A stretch of 64,000 nucleotides of DNA from positions 1 to 64,000 of the forward strand of contig JAGBJJ010000075.1 of the NCBI GenBank assembly GCA_017934525.1, read 5' to 3'. Every line of letters starts with the position of its first letter. Position 1 is the first letter of the stretch. Source of the DNA: Prevotella sp. Lineage in GTDB: Bacteria; Bacteroidota; Bacteroidia; Bacteroidales; Bacteroidaceae. A program made the position numbers and the translations under genes. The notes below the pieces were generated by a model that saw nothing but the letters and a program-made list of their open reading frames with translations, did not search any database and was not told where the DNA came from. Positions 24,631-33,245 of the stretch are shown here, in pieces.

Positions 24631-27258
24631 ATGGAGCAACGTAAATTTAATACCGAACAGCAGGAAGTGATAGAGACTCTGGGCGGGCGCCACTTGGTGC
24701 TGGCACCGCCGGGGTGCGGCAAGACGGCCGTGCTGGCCGAGCGCATCGTGTGGGCTCATGAGCATGGCGTTGAACTGCGCGACATGGCCTGTCTGACGTT
24801 CACCAACCGTGCATCGCGGGGCATGCGCGACCGCATCTATGAGCGGCTGGGCAATAGGGCGGCCGGACTTGATGAACTCTTCATAGGTAATGTGCACCGC
24901 TTCTGCTCACGTTTCCTCTTCGAGCAAGGTGTGGTGCCCGAGCATACGGCCATCATCGACACCGATACAAGCATCAGCATACTGGCCGACTATTTGGCCG
25001 ATGACGAGCTGCGCGTGCTGGGCGACACGAAATGGCGCCAGCACTACTCGCAGATTATCAACCTGCAGCATCTGATGTACCAGTGCGTGCACCACTATCC
25101 AGCCGACCTCATCGTGCACCGTGACGCACTGAGGCCTGCTGTGCTGCGCGAGCTGTGCCTGGCTTTCGGTCTGCCCTATACGCAGGAAGCGGCCAGCAGC
25201 CTCTATCAGCATGCCGGCAGCTATCGCGACGACCCAGCGGTGCTGCTCAGCGCTGAGGCCCGACAGCAGCTTGACATGCTCTATGCCGCCCGACAGTATG
25301 AGCAGTATAAGCTGCAGAACGACCTGCTTGACTTCGAAGACCTGTTGCTCAAGGTCTATGACACCGCCGTGTCACAACCTGCTGCGAAGATTCGGTGGTT
25401 GCAGATTGACGAGGTGCAAGACCTCAACCCGCTGCAGTTGGTCATCATAGACCTCTTCACGGCCGACGATGCCACGGTGGTCTATCTGGGCGATGCGCAG
25501 CAGGCCATCTTCTCATTCATGGGCGCAAAGACCGACACGCTGGCTATGCTGCGCGAACGCTGTGGCGCAGCCAACGTGCACAATTTCTATCGTAACTACC
25601 GCTCGCCGCGCTATCTGTTGGATGTGTTCAATGCCTACGGCGAGCATCAGCTGGGCATCAGTCCCGATCTGCTGCCTTCTACCACCGACCTTACGCCGCA
25701 GCAGCCCGGCGACCTGCAGCTGCTGGAGAGCGACACCAGCATCGACGAGGCCAACCGCGTGGCCCGTCTGGTGGAGGATTTCACGGCGCTGCATCCCGAC
25801 GAGACCACGGCCGTGGTGGTGGCTTTCAACAGTGACGCTGACGACGTGAGTGCCGCTCTGGGCCAGCTGCCTCACTTCAAGATATCGGGCACCGACTTCT
25901 TTGCCACGGCTCCCATGCGCCTGCTGTTGGCCCACCTGCAGGTGGTGGCCATGGAGAACAACTTCATTGCATGGTCGCAGCTGTTCAGCGGCCTGAAGCT
26001 CTACAGTTCAAACAGCAGTTCGCGCCAGATGGTGAGGGCCATGATGCAGGTGGGCGTGACGCCTGTTGACTTTCTCGACTACGACGGGTCGACCTACGTG
26101 GCTGAGTTCGTCAGGGCCTATGAGACTGGCGACATCGTCATTTTCGACACCGAGACCACAGGACTCAATGTTTTCGAAGACGACGTGGTGCAGATAGCGG
26201 CGGTGAAGATACGGCAGGGTAGGGTGACCGACCGGCTGAACCTTTTCATCGAGACCAACCGTGAGCTGCCGCCCATGCTGGGGGACGTAGTAAATCCGCT
26301 CATCGCCGAGTATGCCTGCCACCCTCATGTGGGGCCTGACGAGGCCTTCTGTCGCTTCTTCGACTTTGCCGAAGGCTGCGCCCTGCTAGGGCATAATGCC
26401 ACCTACGACTATCAGATTATGCTCAATAATATCCGTCGGCGCGCTGCTGCCTACGTCGGTGAGCATCGTCTGACCCGGCCTTTCGACACGCTGAAGCTGG
26501 CACGCCTGCTGCGTCCGCGGCTGAAGAGCTATAAACTGCGCGACCTGCTTGACGAGCTGCATCTGGAAGGCGAGAACTCGCACCTGGCCGATGACGACGT
26601 CGTGGCCACCCGTTCGCTGGCCATCTGCTGCTACGACATGGGGCGTTCTGTCGTGGGGCGGCAACTGGAGTTTGTCAGCCGCCATCGCAAGGTCATCGAG
26701 CGCTTCCGCTATTTATATGCCGACCTCTATCATCATGCACGTAATCGCCTTTACGAGCCGACCGAAGAGCCTGCCATTGCCCGCGAGTTGACCTACGCCT
26801 ACCACTATCTGCTCGATATTCACCGCCTGCCCGACCTGCCCAAGCTGTCTTATCTGATAAGATATATTGAAACAGACCTGTTTGAACACCGACCCGCCGA
26901 CTCGCTGGCTGACCAGCTGCGCCGCTACATGCCTGACCTTGCCACTCTGAAAGAGGCCGACCTCTGTGGGTCGCAGAGCATGCAGGAGCGTGTGTTTGTA
27001 TCTACGGTGCACAAGGCAAAGGGGCTGGAATTCGACAATGTCATCGTCTACGATGCTGTAGACGGCAAGTTTCCCAGTGTCTATGCCGACAACGACGCAG
27101 CGGCGCAGGAGGAGGCCCGCAAGTTCTACGTGGCCATCTCGCGTGCCCGCCGGCGTCTCGTCATCATATCGTGTCAGTGGGGTATCAGCCGCTGGGGGCG
27201 CCGTTTCCAGAGGCAGTTGTCGCCCTATATGAATCATCTGAGGACGTTTTTTAAGTAG
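24631..27258 (+). CDS. UvrD/Rep-type helicase with an embedded DEDDh exonuclease
   Basis: An 875-residue fusion. The first 400 residues are a superfamily 1A helicase: Walker A APPGCGKT (25-32), motif Ia TFTNRASRGMRDR, Walker B region QIDEVQDLNPLQ (258-269), motif III GDAQQAIFSFMGA (287-299) and motif IV YRSPRYLL (323-330). Residues about 500-670 are a complete DnaQ-like 3'-5' exonuclease: FDTETTGL (D506, E508), GHNATYDYQI (D593) and HLADDD (H651, D656). The helicase then resumes with STVHKAKGLEFDNVIV (motif V) and FYVAISRARRRL (motif VI). The nuclease therefore sits in the position of the 2B subdomain. Probably a DNA repair or fork-processing enzyme; no recombination partner is adjacent. Confidence 0.9.
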   Translation: MEQRKFNTEQQEVIETLGGRHLVLAPPGCGKTAVLAERIVWAHEHGVELRDMACLTFTNRASRGMRDRIYERLGNRAAGLDELFIGNVHRFCSRFLFEQGVVPEHTAIIDTDTSISILADYLADDELRVLGDTKWRQHYSQIINLQHLMYQCVHHYPADLIVHRDALRPAVLRELCLAFGLPYTQEAASSLYQHAGSYRDDPAVLLSAEARQQLDMLYAARQYEQYKLQNDLLDFEDLLLKVYDTAVSQPAAKIRWLQIDEVQDLNPLQLVIIDLFTADDATVVYLGDAQQAIFSFMGAKTDTLAMLRERCGAANVHNFYRNYRSPRYLLDVFNAYGEHQLGISPDLLPSTTDLTPQQPGDLQLLESDTSIDEANRVARLVEDFTALHPDETTAVVVAFNSDADDVSAALGQLPHFKISGTDFFATAPMRLLLAHLQVVAMENNFIAWSQLFSGLKLYSSNSSSRQMVRAMMQVGVTPVDFLDYDGSTYVAEFVRAYETGDIVIFDTETTGLNVFEDDVVQIAAVKIRQGRVTDRLNLFIETNRELPPMLGDVVNPLIAEYACHPHVGPDEAFCRFFDFAEGCALLGHNATYDYQIMLNNIRRRAAAYVGEHRLTRPFDTLKLARLLRPRLKSYKLRDLLDELHLEGENSHLADDDVVATRSLAICCYDMGRSVVGRQLEFVSRHRKVIERFRYLYADLYHHARNRLYEPTEEPAIARELTYAYHYLLDIHRLPDLPKLSYLIRYIETDLFEHRPADSLADQLRRYMPDLATLKEADLCGSQSMQERVFVSTVHKAKGLEFDNVIVYDAVDGKFPSVYADNDAAAQEEARKFYVAISRARRRLVIISCQWGISRWGRRFQRQLSPYMNHLRTFFK

Positions 27259-27353
27259 TATGTAGCCTGTATTTGCTTGGGCGGCGACGGTCTTTTGCTG
27301 GATAATCATAAAAATTCATTGGCCGACAATGTGGCGTTTATAGAAGTTTTTCG

Positions 27354-27361
27354 TAACTTTG
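27354..27361 (+). promoter_or_regulatory. -7 element of the S9 peptidase gene
   Basis: TAACTTTG followed by CACGCG, 32 bp upstream of the ATG at 27394. Its position argues against a longer reading frame that begins at 27277, before the promoter. Confidence 0.7.
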
Positions 27362-27393
27362 CACGCGAAAACAACGAAAAACATTTTGGCGAT

Positions 27394-29850
27394 ATGAAAA
27401 GACATGTATTGACAGGAATGCTGATGCTGGCGGCTGTGGCGGCATCGGCCCAAGTGAAGACCGACGTGACGGAGTTTAATCTGGCGGGACCCTACGCCGT
27501 GGCGGCACCGTTTGGCACGGACACCGTCGACGTGCAGGGCAAGAAATTCGACGAGACAACGCTGATGGGGGCGCTGAGCCTCACATCGCCCGCCACGAGT
27601 GTGTTCACCGGGCAGGTGCTTCCCTCACTGGAAGGACAGAAGAGTGTGGGCATGCTCTCCTTCTACATCAACAACAGCAACTTTCTGAAGGCCAACATCA
27701 ACGTGAAGGGGCCGAAGCACTACAAACTGTTCGTCGACGGGCAGGAGTCAGGGGCCGAACTTAAACTTGCTCCCGAGCACCATACCATTTCTCTGCGCTA
27801 CATGGCTGAGCCCAGCGACACCGACTCCATCTGCGTCAGCATCGATGCAGACCGTGCGGTGGCCACGACACTGAGCAAGAAGCATCCTTATATGGTGCAC
27901 GACCTGACCGACGGACGCCGTGTGCGCGGCATATCTGTTTCGCCAGACGGCGCCTATGTAGTGCTGGCCTTCCAGAACACAGAGCGTGGCGGCAACTCGC
28001 AGTGGAGCTATGAACTGCGTGAGGTGAAGTCAAAGCGGCTGCTGCAGACGTTGCCGAAGAGCGTGCAGTGGATGCCCCGTTCGGTGGCCTATATTGAGGA
28101 AGAGTGGGACAACGGCTGCCGCCAGCTTTATAAGGTTGACCCCAAGACGGGACAGCGCACGCGCTTTGCCACCGACGTGCCGAAGGGACACTATGTGGTC
28201 AGTCCCACCGAGGATTACCTTATCGTGACGTGCCAGGAAGACGGTCCGAAGGAGGACGAGCAGGTCTATCAGGTGCTCGAGATGGACGACCGTCAGCCCG
28301 GCTGGCGTTCGCGCAGCTATCTGGTGCGCTACGATCTGGCCTCAGGGCTCGCTCAGCGTATCACCTTCGGCAACAAAGGCGAGTATCTGCAGGACATCTC
28401 GCGCGACGGTCAGCGCCTGCTTATCAGCAGCAACCGCTCGCGACTGGAGAAACGGCCCACCACGGTAAGCGACTTCTATGTGATGGATGCCCGTACTTTC
28501 CGTGTCGATACTATCATCAGTGGCGGCGAGTTTCTCAATGGCGGCAACTTCTCACCCGACGGGCAGAAGGTAGTTTTCGTCGGCAATCCTGAGGCCTTCG
28601 GCCGCATCGGCTGCCAGCTGCCAGAGAATGTGACGCCCAGCGCTACCGAGAATGAACTCTTCCTGTTCGATATTGCCACAAAGAAGGTCGCCCCGCTGAC
28701 GAAAGACTTCGACCCCTCGGTGAGTAATCTGGAGTGGTCGGCTGCCGACGGCATGGTCTATTTCTCAGCCGAAAACCGCGACTACGTGCATGTCTATCAG
28801 TTGAATCCTAAGACCGGTGCCATCCGTCAGCTGCCTGTCAAGGGCGACTATGCTTATCGTTTTGGCATCGCATCCGATGCTCCCGTGCTCTGTTATCTGG
28901 CCTACGACACGATGGCTCCTGCCTCTGCTTATGTGGCTGACTTGAAGACATTCAATCCTAAACGCTCAACCCTCAGCACCACTATCTTCTTCGATGGCCG
29001 CACCGCTCTGGGCGATGCTGAGATTGGTACATGCCAGGATTGGAACTATGTGAACTCGAAGGGCGACACCGTCTATGGCCGCCTCTACCTGCCTAAGGAT
29101 TTCGACGCCACGAAGAAGTATCCCATGATTGTCTATTACTATGGCGGCTGCTCGCCCGTCTCCCGCTATTTCGAGTCGCCCTACGCACCGCAGATGTGGA
29201 ACTCGTTGGGCTACGTGGCCTACATCGTGGAGCCAAGCGGCGCCACGGGCTTTGGTCAGGAGTGGGCCTCGCGCCATGTGAACACCGCCGGACGCGGCCC
29301 GGCCGAGGACATCATCGAGGGCGTGAAGAAGATTTGCGAAGAGCACCCCTATATAAATAAAGAGAAGATTGGCTGCATGGGCGCCTCCTACGGCGGATTC
29401 ATGACGCAGTATCTGCAGACCGTCACCGACATCTTCGCTGCTGCCGTCAGTCACGCCGGCATAGCCAACCACACCAGCTACTGGGGACAGGGCTACTGGG
29501 GCTATAACTACAGCGAAGTCTCGATGGCCAACAGCTATCCTTGGAGCCACCGCCAGCTCTATGTCGACCAGTCGCCCCTGTTCAATGCCGACAAGATTCA
29601 CACGCCTCTGCTGCTGCTCCATGGCGATGCCGACACGAACGTGCCCATTGTCGAGAGTCTTCAGATGTTCACTGCCCTCAAGCTCTTAGGCCGCGAGGTG
29701 GCACTTGTTGAGGTGAAGGGCGAGAACCACCATATCCTCGACTACACGAAGAAAGAGAAGTGGATTGCCACTCAGATGGCCTGGTTCCAGCGCTGGCTGA
29801 AGGACGACCCCTCGTGGTGGGACGCCCTCTATCCAAAGAAGAACCTGTAA
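27394..29850 (+). CDS. S9-family prolyl oligopeptidase / dipeptidyl peptidase, secreted
   Basis: An 818-residue secreted serine peptidase with a signal peptide (MKRHVLTGMLMLAAVAASAQ), a beta-propeller (about 170-580) and a C-terminal alpha/beta hydrolase. The catalytic triad is visible: Ser665 in GASYGGF, Asp747 in HGDADTNVP and His779 in GENHHI. The N-terminal 150 residues contain an extra beta-rich domain before the propeller. DPP IV activity is plausible but the Glu pair that grips the substrate N-terminus was not located with confidence, so acyl-peptidase activity is also possible. Probably releases dipeptides from host or dietary protein. It ends before a long hairpin. Confidence 0.9.
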   Translation: MKRHVLTGMLMLAAVAASAQVKTDVTEFNLAGPYAVAAPFGTDTVDVQGKKFDETTLMGALSLTSPATSVFTGQVLPSLEGQKSVGMLSFYINNSNFLKANINVKGPKHYKLFVDGQESGAELKLAPEHHTISLRYMAEPSDTDSICVSIDADRAVATTLSKKHPYMVHDLTDGRRVRGISVSPDGAYVVLAFQNTERGGNSQWSYELREVKSKRLLQTLPKSVQWMPRSVAYIEEEWDNGCRQLYKVDPKTGQRTRFATDVPKGHYVVSPTEDYLIVTCQEDGPKEDEQVYQVLEMDDRQPGWRSRSYLVRYDLASGLAQRITFGNKGEYLQDISRDGQRLLISSNRSRLEKRPTTVSDFYVMDARTFRVDTIISGGEFLNGGNFSPDGQKVVFVGNPEAFGRIGCQLPENVTPSATENELFLFDIATKKVAPLTKDFDPSVSNLEWSAADGMVYFSAENRDYVHVYQLNPKTGAIRQLPVKGDYAYRFGIASDAPVLCYLAYDTMAPASAYVADLKTFNPKRSTLSTTIFFDGRTALGDAEIGTCQDWNYVNSKGDTVYGRLYLPKDFDATKKYPMIVYYYGGCSPVSRYFESPYAPQMWNSLGYVAYIVEPSGATGFGQEWASRHVNTAGRGPAEDIIEGVKKICEEHPYINKEKIGCMGASYGGFMTQYLQTVTDIFAAAVSHAGIANHTSYWGQGYWGYNYSEVSMANSYPWSHRQLYVDQSPLFNADKIHTPLLLLHGDADTNVPIVESLQMFTALKLLGREVALVEVKGENHHILDYTKKEKWIATQMAWFQRWLKDDPSWWDALYPKKNL

Positions 29851-29902
29851 TCATTGAGAACCGTGCCTTACTATGTAGGGCATAACAGATAACATAAAGT
29901 AT

Positions 29903-29971
29903 AATAACAATAGGACAGACTATAAGGGCGAGTATAACGCACTTGCTCTTATAGTCTGTCCTATTGTTATT
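29903..29971. repeat. Very long perfect hairpin between convergent genes
   Basis: Positions 29903-29926 are perfectly complementary to 29948-29971 (24 bp). A further six pairs, one a G-U, continue inside (29928-29933 with 29941-29946), closing a 7-nt loop. A smaller imperfect hairpin GCCTTAC/GTAGGGC sits just before it (about 29863-29881). It lies between the S9 gene (stop 29850) and the membrane-protein gene (stop 30078). It may be a bidirectional transcript end or a small mobile-element remnant. Confidence 0.8.
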
Positions 29972-30077
29972 CACGGCCGTCAGCGTAGTACGTGTTGTTC
30001 TCGACGCCGCAGACGAGCTGGAAGGAGATAGGGGGAGCGGCGCGGCCACTTATCGCCGCTCTGCTACAAGTATTCTG

Positions 30078-30581
30078 TTATGATTTGGAGGCAGAGATTC
30101 TGATGCTATAGTAGATACCGATGGCAATGAAAATGGCTGTCCATATCCACTTGGACCAGTCTGGTAACTGGCATCCGACAAGATGACAGAGTGAGGTGCC
30201 AAAGATGGTCAGGGCAAGTGTTAATGCAGCCACGCGGGCCGACCTGACGAGCAGGGCCAGCTGGCGGGCGTTCTCAATCTTCGTGTCGCCCACGTGCACC
30301 CACTGCGGATGATAGGCGCTGTAGAGCACAAGGGCGACGACGCCAGACAGAAAGACACCAGTCAGCAAGTTGGTAGCGTTTAGGGCTGGTTCGCGTACGG
30401 CCTGCACCATCTCGATGGCCCAGGTGGCTGCGATAATCAGGGCGCAAGCGGCTTCGAACGCGGTGCCTTCGGTGGTGCGATAGACGTGCATCTGTTGGCG
30501 CCGTGTCTGCTCGGCCCGCTCTTCGGCGACGCTTTTGCGCCAAAGCTGGCGTGCGATTTCAAACTTCTCCTTCAGTATCAT
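30078..30581 (-). CDS. Small integral membrane protein of unknown function
   Basis: A 167-residue protein I do not recognise. The first 40 residues are charged and amphipathic (many Arg, Gln and Glu), followed by about four hydrophobic helices: AACALIIAATWAIEMVQAV, NLLTGVFLSGVVALVLYSAY, VRSARVAALTLALTIFGTSLCHLVG and WIWTAIFIAIGIYYSIRI. No catalytic motif is visible. Its start overlaps the RHH gene by 23 bp (30559-30581), so the two are translationally linked and lie directly downstream of the SPFH gene in one operon. A role tied to the SPFH protein is inferred from context only. Confidence 0.75.
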   Translation of the reverse strand: MILKEKFEIARQLWRKSVAEERAEQTRRQQMHVYRTTEGTAFEAACALIIAATWAIEMVQAVREPALNATNLLTGVFLSGVVALVLYSAYHPQWVHVGDTKIENARQLALLVRSARVAALTLALTIFGTSLCHLVGCQLPDWSKWIWTAIFIAIGIYYSIRISASKS

Positions 30582-30753
30582 TCGTTTTCTTCTTTTGTTT
30601 GGGCAGACGACGGGCCTTCCGCAGTGCCTCGGTGATGATCCACTGCAGTTGGCCGTTGGTGGAGCGGAACTCGTCGGCGGCCCAGGCTTCTATCGCATCC
30701 ATTGTGTCGGAGTCGACACGCAGGATGAAACTCTTCGTCTTTTTTTCTGCCAT
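30559..30753 (-). CDS. Small Arc-type ribbon-helix-helix protein
   Basis: A 64-residue protein that reads as an Arc/MetJ-type ribbon-helix-helix: a short strand (KSFILRVD), helix A (SDTMDAIEAWAADEF) and helix B (NGQLQWIITEALRKARRL), with a lysine-rich tail. Such proteins usually bind DNA as dimers, either as small repressors or as antitoxins. There is no toxin gene next to it; it sits between an SPFH gene (4 bp upstream) and a small membrane protein (overlap of 23 bp). Similar RHH-SPFH pairs appear to recur in Bacteroidota, but this is from memory of family context, not a search. Confidence 0.75.
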   Translation of the reverse strand: MAEKKTKSFILRVDSDTMDAIEAWAADEFRSTNGQLQWIITEALRKARRLPKQKKKTNDTEGEV

Positions 30754-30757
30754 TATC

Positions 30758-31738
30758 CTAATGGTTGAGTGTTCCAGTGTTGATTACGGGTTGGGCGGAG
30801 TCGTCGCCGCAGAGCACCACAAGCAGATTGCTCACCATGGCGGCCTTCTTGTCGTCGTCGAGCTCTACAATCTGTTCGTTCGAGAGTTTGTCGAGCGCCA
30901 TCTTCACCATGCTCACGGCACCCTCCACAATCTTCTCACGGGCCGTGATGATGGCCGAGGCCTGCTGGCGGCGCAGCATGACGGCGGCAATCTCGGGGGC
31001 ATAGGCCAGATAGTTGATGCGGGCCTCGACCACCTCGATACCGGCCAGGGCCAGACGCTCGTCGAGCTTCTGCTCCAGCTGCTCGTTAATTTCTTCGCCG
31101 CCCGAGCGCAGCGTCAGTTCGTCGGAGCGGTTGTCCTCGTCGTCATAGGCATACTGTCCGGCCACCTGGCGCAGGGCGGCGTCGCTCTGCACGCGCACGA
31201 AGTTTTCCAGCGCGTTCATCAGATTGACCGTCGACGAGCCCACGCTCACCTCATTCTTGCCCACGGGCACGCTCTGGGCCATCGTCTGCGAGTCGACCTC
31301 GAACATGGCCTTGTAGGTATCCTTCAGTTTCCACACCAGCACGAGCCCGATCATCACGGGGTTGCCCACCTTGTCGTTCACCTTGATGGGCTCTGCGTCC
31401 AGGTTGCGAGCGCGCAGGCTCACCTTCTTTTTGCTGTAGAACGGGTTCACCCAGAAGTAGCCCGTGCGGGTGAACGTGCCGGCATACTTGCCGAACCACG
31501 TCAGCACGCGTGCTTCGTTGGGCTCCAACATCATGAATCCGCCCCACACGATGCATGTGGCCATGAGCAGCAAGATGCTGCCAGTGAGCAGCCAGCCTCC
31601 ATGGTCGATGCCATTGTCGAGCATCATAATGCCATAGATGATTCCAAAGATACTCAGCACGATGAGTGCCAGATTGACGAACAGCATCACAAAGCCGTTC
31701 ATTACACTTCCTTCAAAAACTTTTTCTTTTGTTTCCAT
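30758..31738 (-). CDS. SPFH/band-7 (slipin/flotillin-like) membrane protein
   Basis: A 326-residue protein with two N-terminal hydrophobic segments (about 15-35 and 40-65) followed by an SPFH domain. Features are LEPNEARVLTWFGKYAGTFTRTGYFWVNPFYSKKKVSLRARNLD (about 73-115), NPVMIGLVLVWKLKDTYKA and the C-terminal coiled stretch EQLEQKLDERLALAGIEVVEARINYLAYAPEIAAVMLRRQQA. These proteins form oligomeric membrane scaffolds. The start at 31738 (METKEKVFEGSV) lies about 38 bp after a TACTTTTG element (31776-31783). It heads a three-gene operon with the RHH and small membrane proteins. No NfeD partner is present. Confidence 0.9.
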   Translation of the reverse strand: METKEKVFEGSVMNGFVMLFVNLALIVLSIFGIIYGIMMLDNGIDHGGWLLTGSILLLMATCIVWGGFMMLEPNEARVLTWFGKYAGTFTRTGYFWVNPFYSKKKVSLRARNLDAEPIKVNDKVGNPVMIGLVLVWKLKDTYKAMFEVDSQTMAQSVPVGKNEVSVGSSTVNLMNALENFVRVQSDAALRQVAGQYAYDDEDNRSDELTLRSGGEEINEQLEQKLDERLALAGIEVVEARINYLAYAPEIAAVMLRRQQASAIITAREKIVEGAVSMVKMALDKLSNEQIVELDDDKKAAMVSNLLVVLCGDDSAQPVINTGTLNH

Positions 31739-31775
31739 AAGTATATGAATTAGAATTGATATCATTTTGATATCG

Positions 31776-31783
31776 CAAAAGTA
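31776..31783 (-). promoter_or_regulatory. -7 element of the SPFH operon
   Basis: CAAAAGTA on the plus strand reads TACTTTTG on the minus strand, matching TAnnTTTG. Between here and the repeat array at 31974, about 190 bp holds no recognised gene. Confidence 0.6.
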
Positions 31784-31973
31784 TCATTTTATTCTGAATT
31801 CTCCAAATATTTGCCTTGCTTTTTAACTTTTTTTTATCAGTAAATATGGGGCTACGTCTCAGCATCGCAGTATGCTTGGGAGGTAAGCATTGCGTGAAAG
31901 ACATAAGGAAAGGTGGGGCGAAGAGTGAGTAACAGGTTGCTTTTGCAAACCAAACCTTTGGATGCTGGAATGA

Positions 31974-32050
31974 ATTCCGGCCAAAATCAATATAATTCCG
32001 GCCAAAATCCAATTGATTCCGGCCAAAATCCAATTGATTCCGGCCAAAAT
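31974..32050. repeat. Phased 21-bp GGCC array, site B (4 cores)
   Basis: Four identical cores ATTCCGGCCAAAAT begin at 31974, 31995, 32016 and 32037, exactly 21 bp apart and all in the same orientation. Spacers are CAATATA, CCAATTG and CCAATTG; the last two full units are perfect 21-bp duplicates. The array lies upstream of mnmA (promoter at 32153) and behind the divergent SPFH promoter. Because 21 is a multiple of three, reading frames stay open through it and give heptapeptide repeats, but no start or codon evidence supports translation. Confidence 0.88.
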
Positions 32051-32152
32051 TTTTCTCGGAGGTATGCGTATGGATGGCGTTCATGCAGGCTGTTGCAGAC
32101 CTGCCGCAGCCGTTTTTTCGGTCAAATCTTTGGCGGTGTCGACGATTAGTAG

Positions 32153-32160
32153 TAACTTTG
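32153..32160 (+). promoter_or_regulatory. -7 element of mnmA
   Basis: TAACTTTG followed by CACCG; the ATG is at 32166, only 5 bp after the element. The initiation point must fall at or inside the start codon, so a leaderless message is implied. Confidence 0.75.
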
Positions 32161-32165
32161 CACCG

Positions 32166-33245
32166 ATGAATTACGAAGAACTGAAGGACAAACGCATCGC
32201 GGTGCTGCTCTCGGGTGGCGTCGACAGTGCCGTGGTGGTCAGCGAGCTGGCTGCCCACGGACTGACGCCCGACTGCTTCTATATAAAGATAGGGAGCAAC
32301 GACAATGACGAGTGGGACTGCTCGATGGAAGAGGATTTGGAGATGGCTACGGCCGTGGCCCATAAGTATGGTTGCCGGCTGGAGGTGGTAGACTGCCACC
32401 GTGAATACTGGGATCAGGTGACGGCCTATACTATGGATAAGGTTCGCGCGGGACTGACGCCCAACCCCGACGTGATGTGCAACCGGCTCATCAAGTTCGG
32501 CGCCTTCCATGAGAAGCGCGGCCACGACTACGACTTCATAGCCACGGGCCACTATGCTCAGACGGAGCGCGATGAGAAAGGGCGGAAGTGGCTGACGACG
32601 AGCCCCGACCCGGTGAAGGACCAGACCGACTTCCTGGCTCAGATCAGCGGATGGCAGTTGGAGAAAGCCATTTTCCCCATTGGCCACTACGTGAAAGACG
32701 AGGTGCGCCAAATTGCCGAGCGTGAGCACTTGGCGAGCGCCCGGCGTAAAGACTCGCAGGGCATATGCTTCTTAGGGAAGATAGACTATACGGAATACGT
32801 GCGGCGCTTTCTTGGCGAGCAGCCGGGCGACGTCGTCGAACTGGAGACAGGCCGGCTGATAGGGCGCCACCGCGGCCACTGGTTCTACACCATCGGACAG
32901 CGCAAGGGCCTCGGACTGGGGGGTGGACCGTGGTTCATCGTAAAAAAAGACGTAGGGCAGAATGTGCTCTACGTCAGTCATGGCTACGACCCCGAGGCGG
33001 CTTACAAACAGCAGTTCCCCATCTGCGGATTCCATTCCATCAACGGCCTGATGCCCGGCCGCGAAGTGACGTTCAAGATACGCCACACCCCCGAATACCA
33101 CAAAGCCACGCTCGAACCAATGGGCGAGGGGGCTTTCATGGTGCATTCGGCCGACAAGATTCATGGTGTGGCTCCCGGACAGTTCTGTGTCGTCTACGAT
33201 GCCGCCAGCCACCGCTGTTACGGGTCGGCAGAGATTACGGTGTAG
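32166..33245 (+). CDS. mnmA: tRNA-specific 2-thiouridylase
   Basis: A 359-residue enzyme that thiolates U34 of tRNA for Lys, Glu and Gln using ATP and relayed sulfur. The PP-loop is LLSGGVDSA (14-22). The catalytic cysteine pair is Cys105 in NPDVMCNRLIKF and Cys201 in DSQGICFLG. The tRNA-recognition stretch ATGHYAQ (126-132) and the C-terminal beta-barrel with YTIGQRKGLGLGGG are present. The start was fixed at 32166 by the promoter 5 bp upstream; longer frames run back into the repeat array. It converges with the sialidase gene, with 11 bp of coding overlap (33235-33245). Confidence 0.95.
   Translation: MNYEELKDKRIAVLLSGGVDSAVVVSELAAHGLTPDCFYIKIGSNDNDEWDCSMEEDLEMATAVAHKYGCRLEVVDCHREYWDQVTAYTMDKVRAGLTPNPDVMCNRLIKFGAFHEKRGHDYDFIATGHYAQTERDEKGRKWLTTSPDPVKDQTDFLAQISGWQLEKAIFPIGHYVKDEVRQIAEREHLASARRKDSQGICFLGKIDYTEYVRRFLGEQPGDVVELETGRLIGRHRGHWFYTIGQRKGLGLGGGPWFIVKKDVGQNVLYVSHGYDPEAAYKQQFPICGFHSINGLMPGREVTFKIRHTPEYHKATLEPMGEGAFMVHSADKIHGVAPGQFCVVYDAASHRCYGSAEITV

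Noticed and set aside
29678..30049. A 123-codon minus-strand frame through the long hairpin.
   Set aside because: It overlaps the S9 gene end and translates the palindrome; no domain or start context.
31974..32050. CRISPR array.
   Set aside because: Repeats of 14 bp with 7-bp spacers are too short, spacers are partly identical, and no cas gene is present.
32013..32165. Heptapeptide-repeat coding across the phased array upstream of mnmA.
   Set aside because: A 21-bp period keeps all frames open, so openness is no evidence of coding; the promoter lies inside this stretch, downstream of the array.
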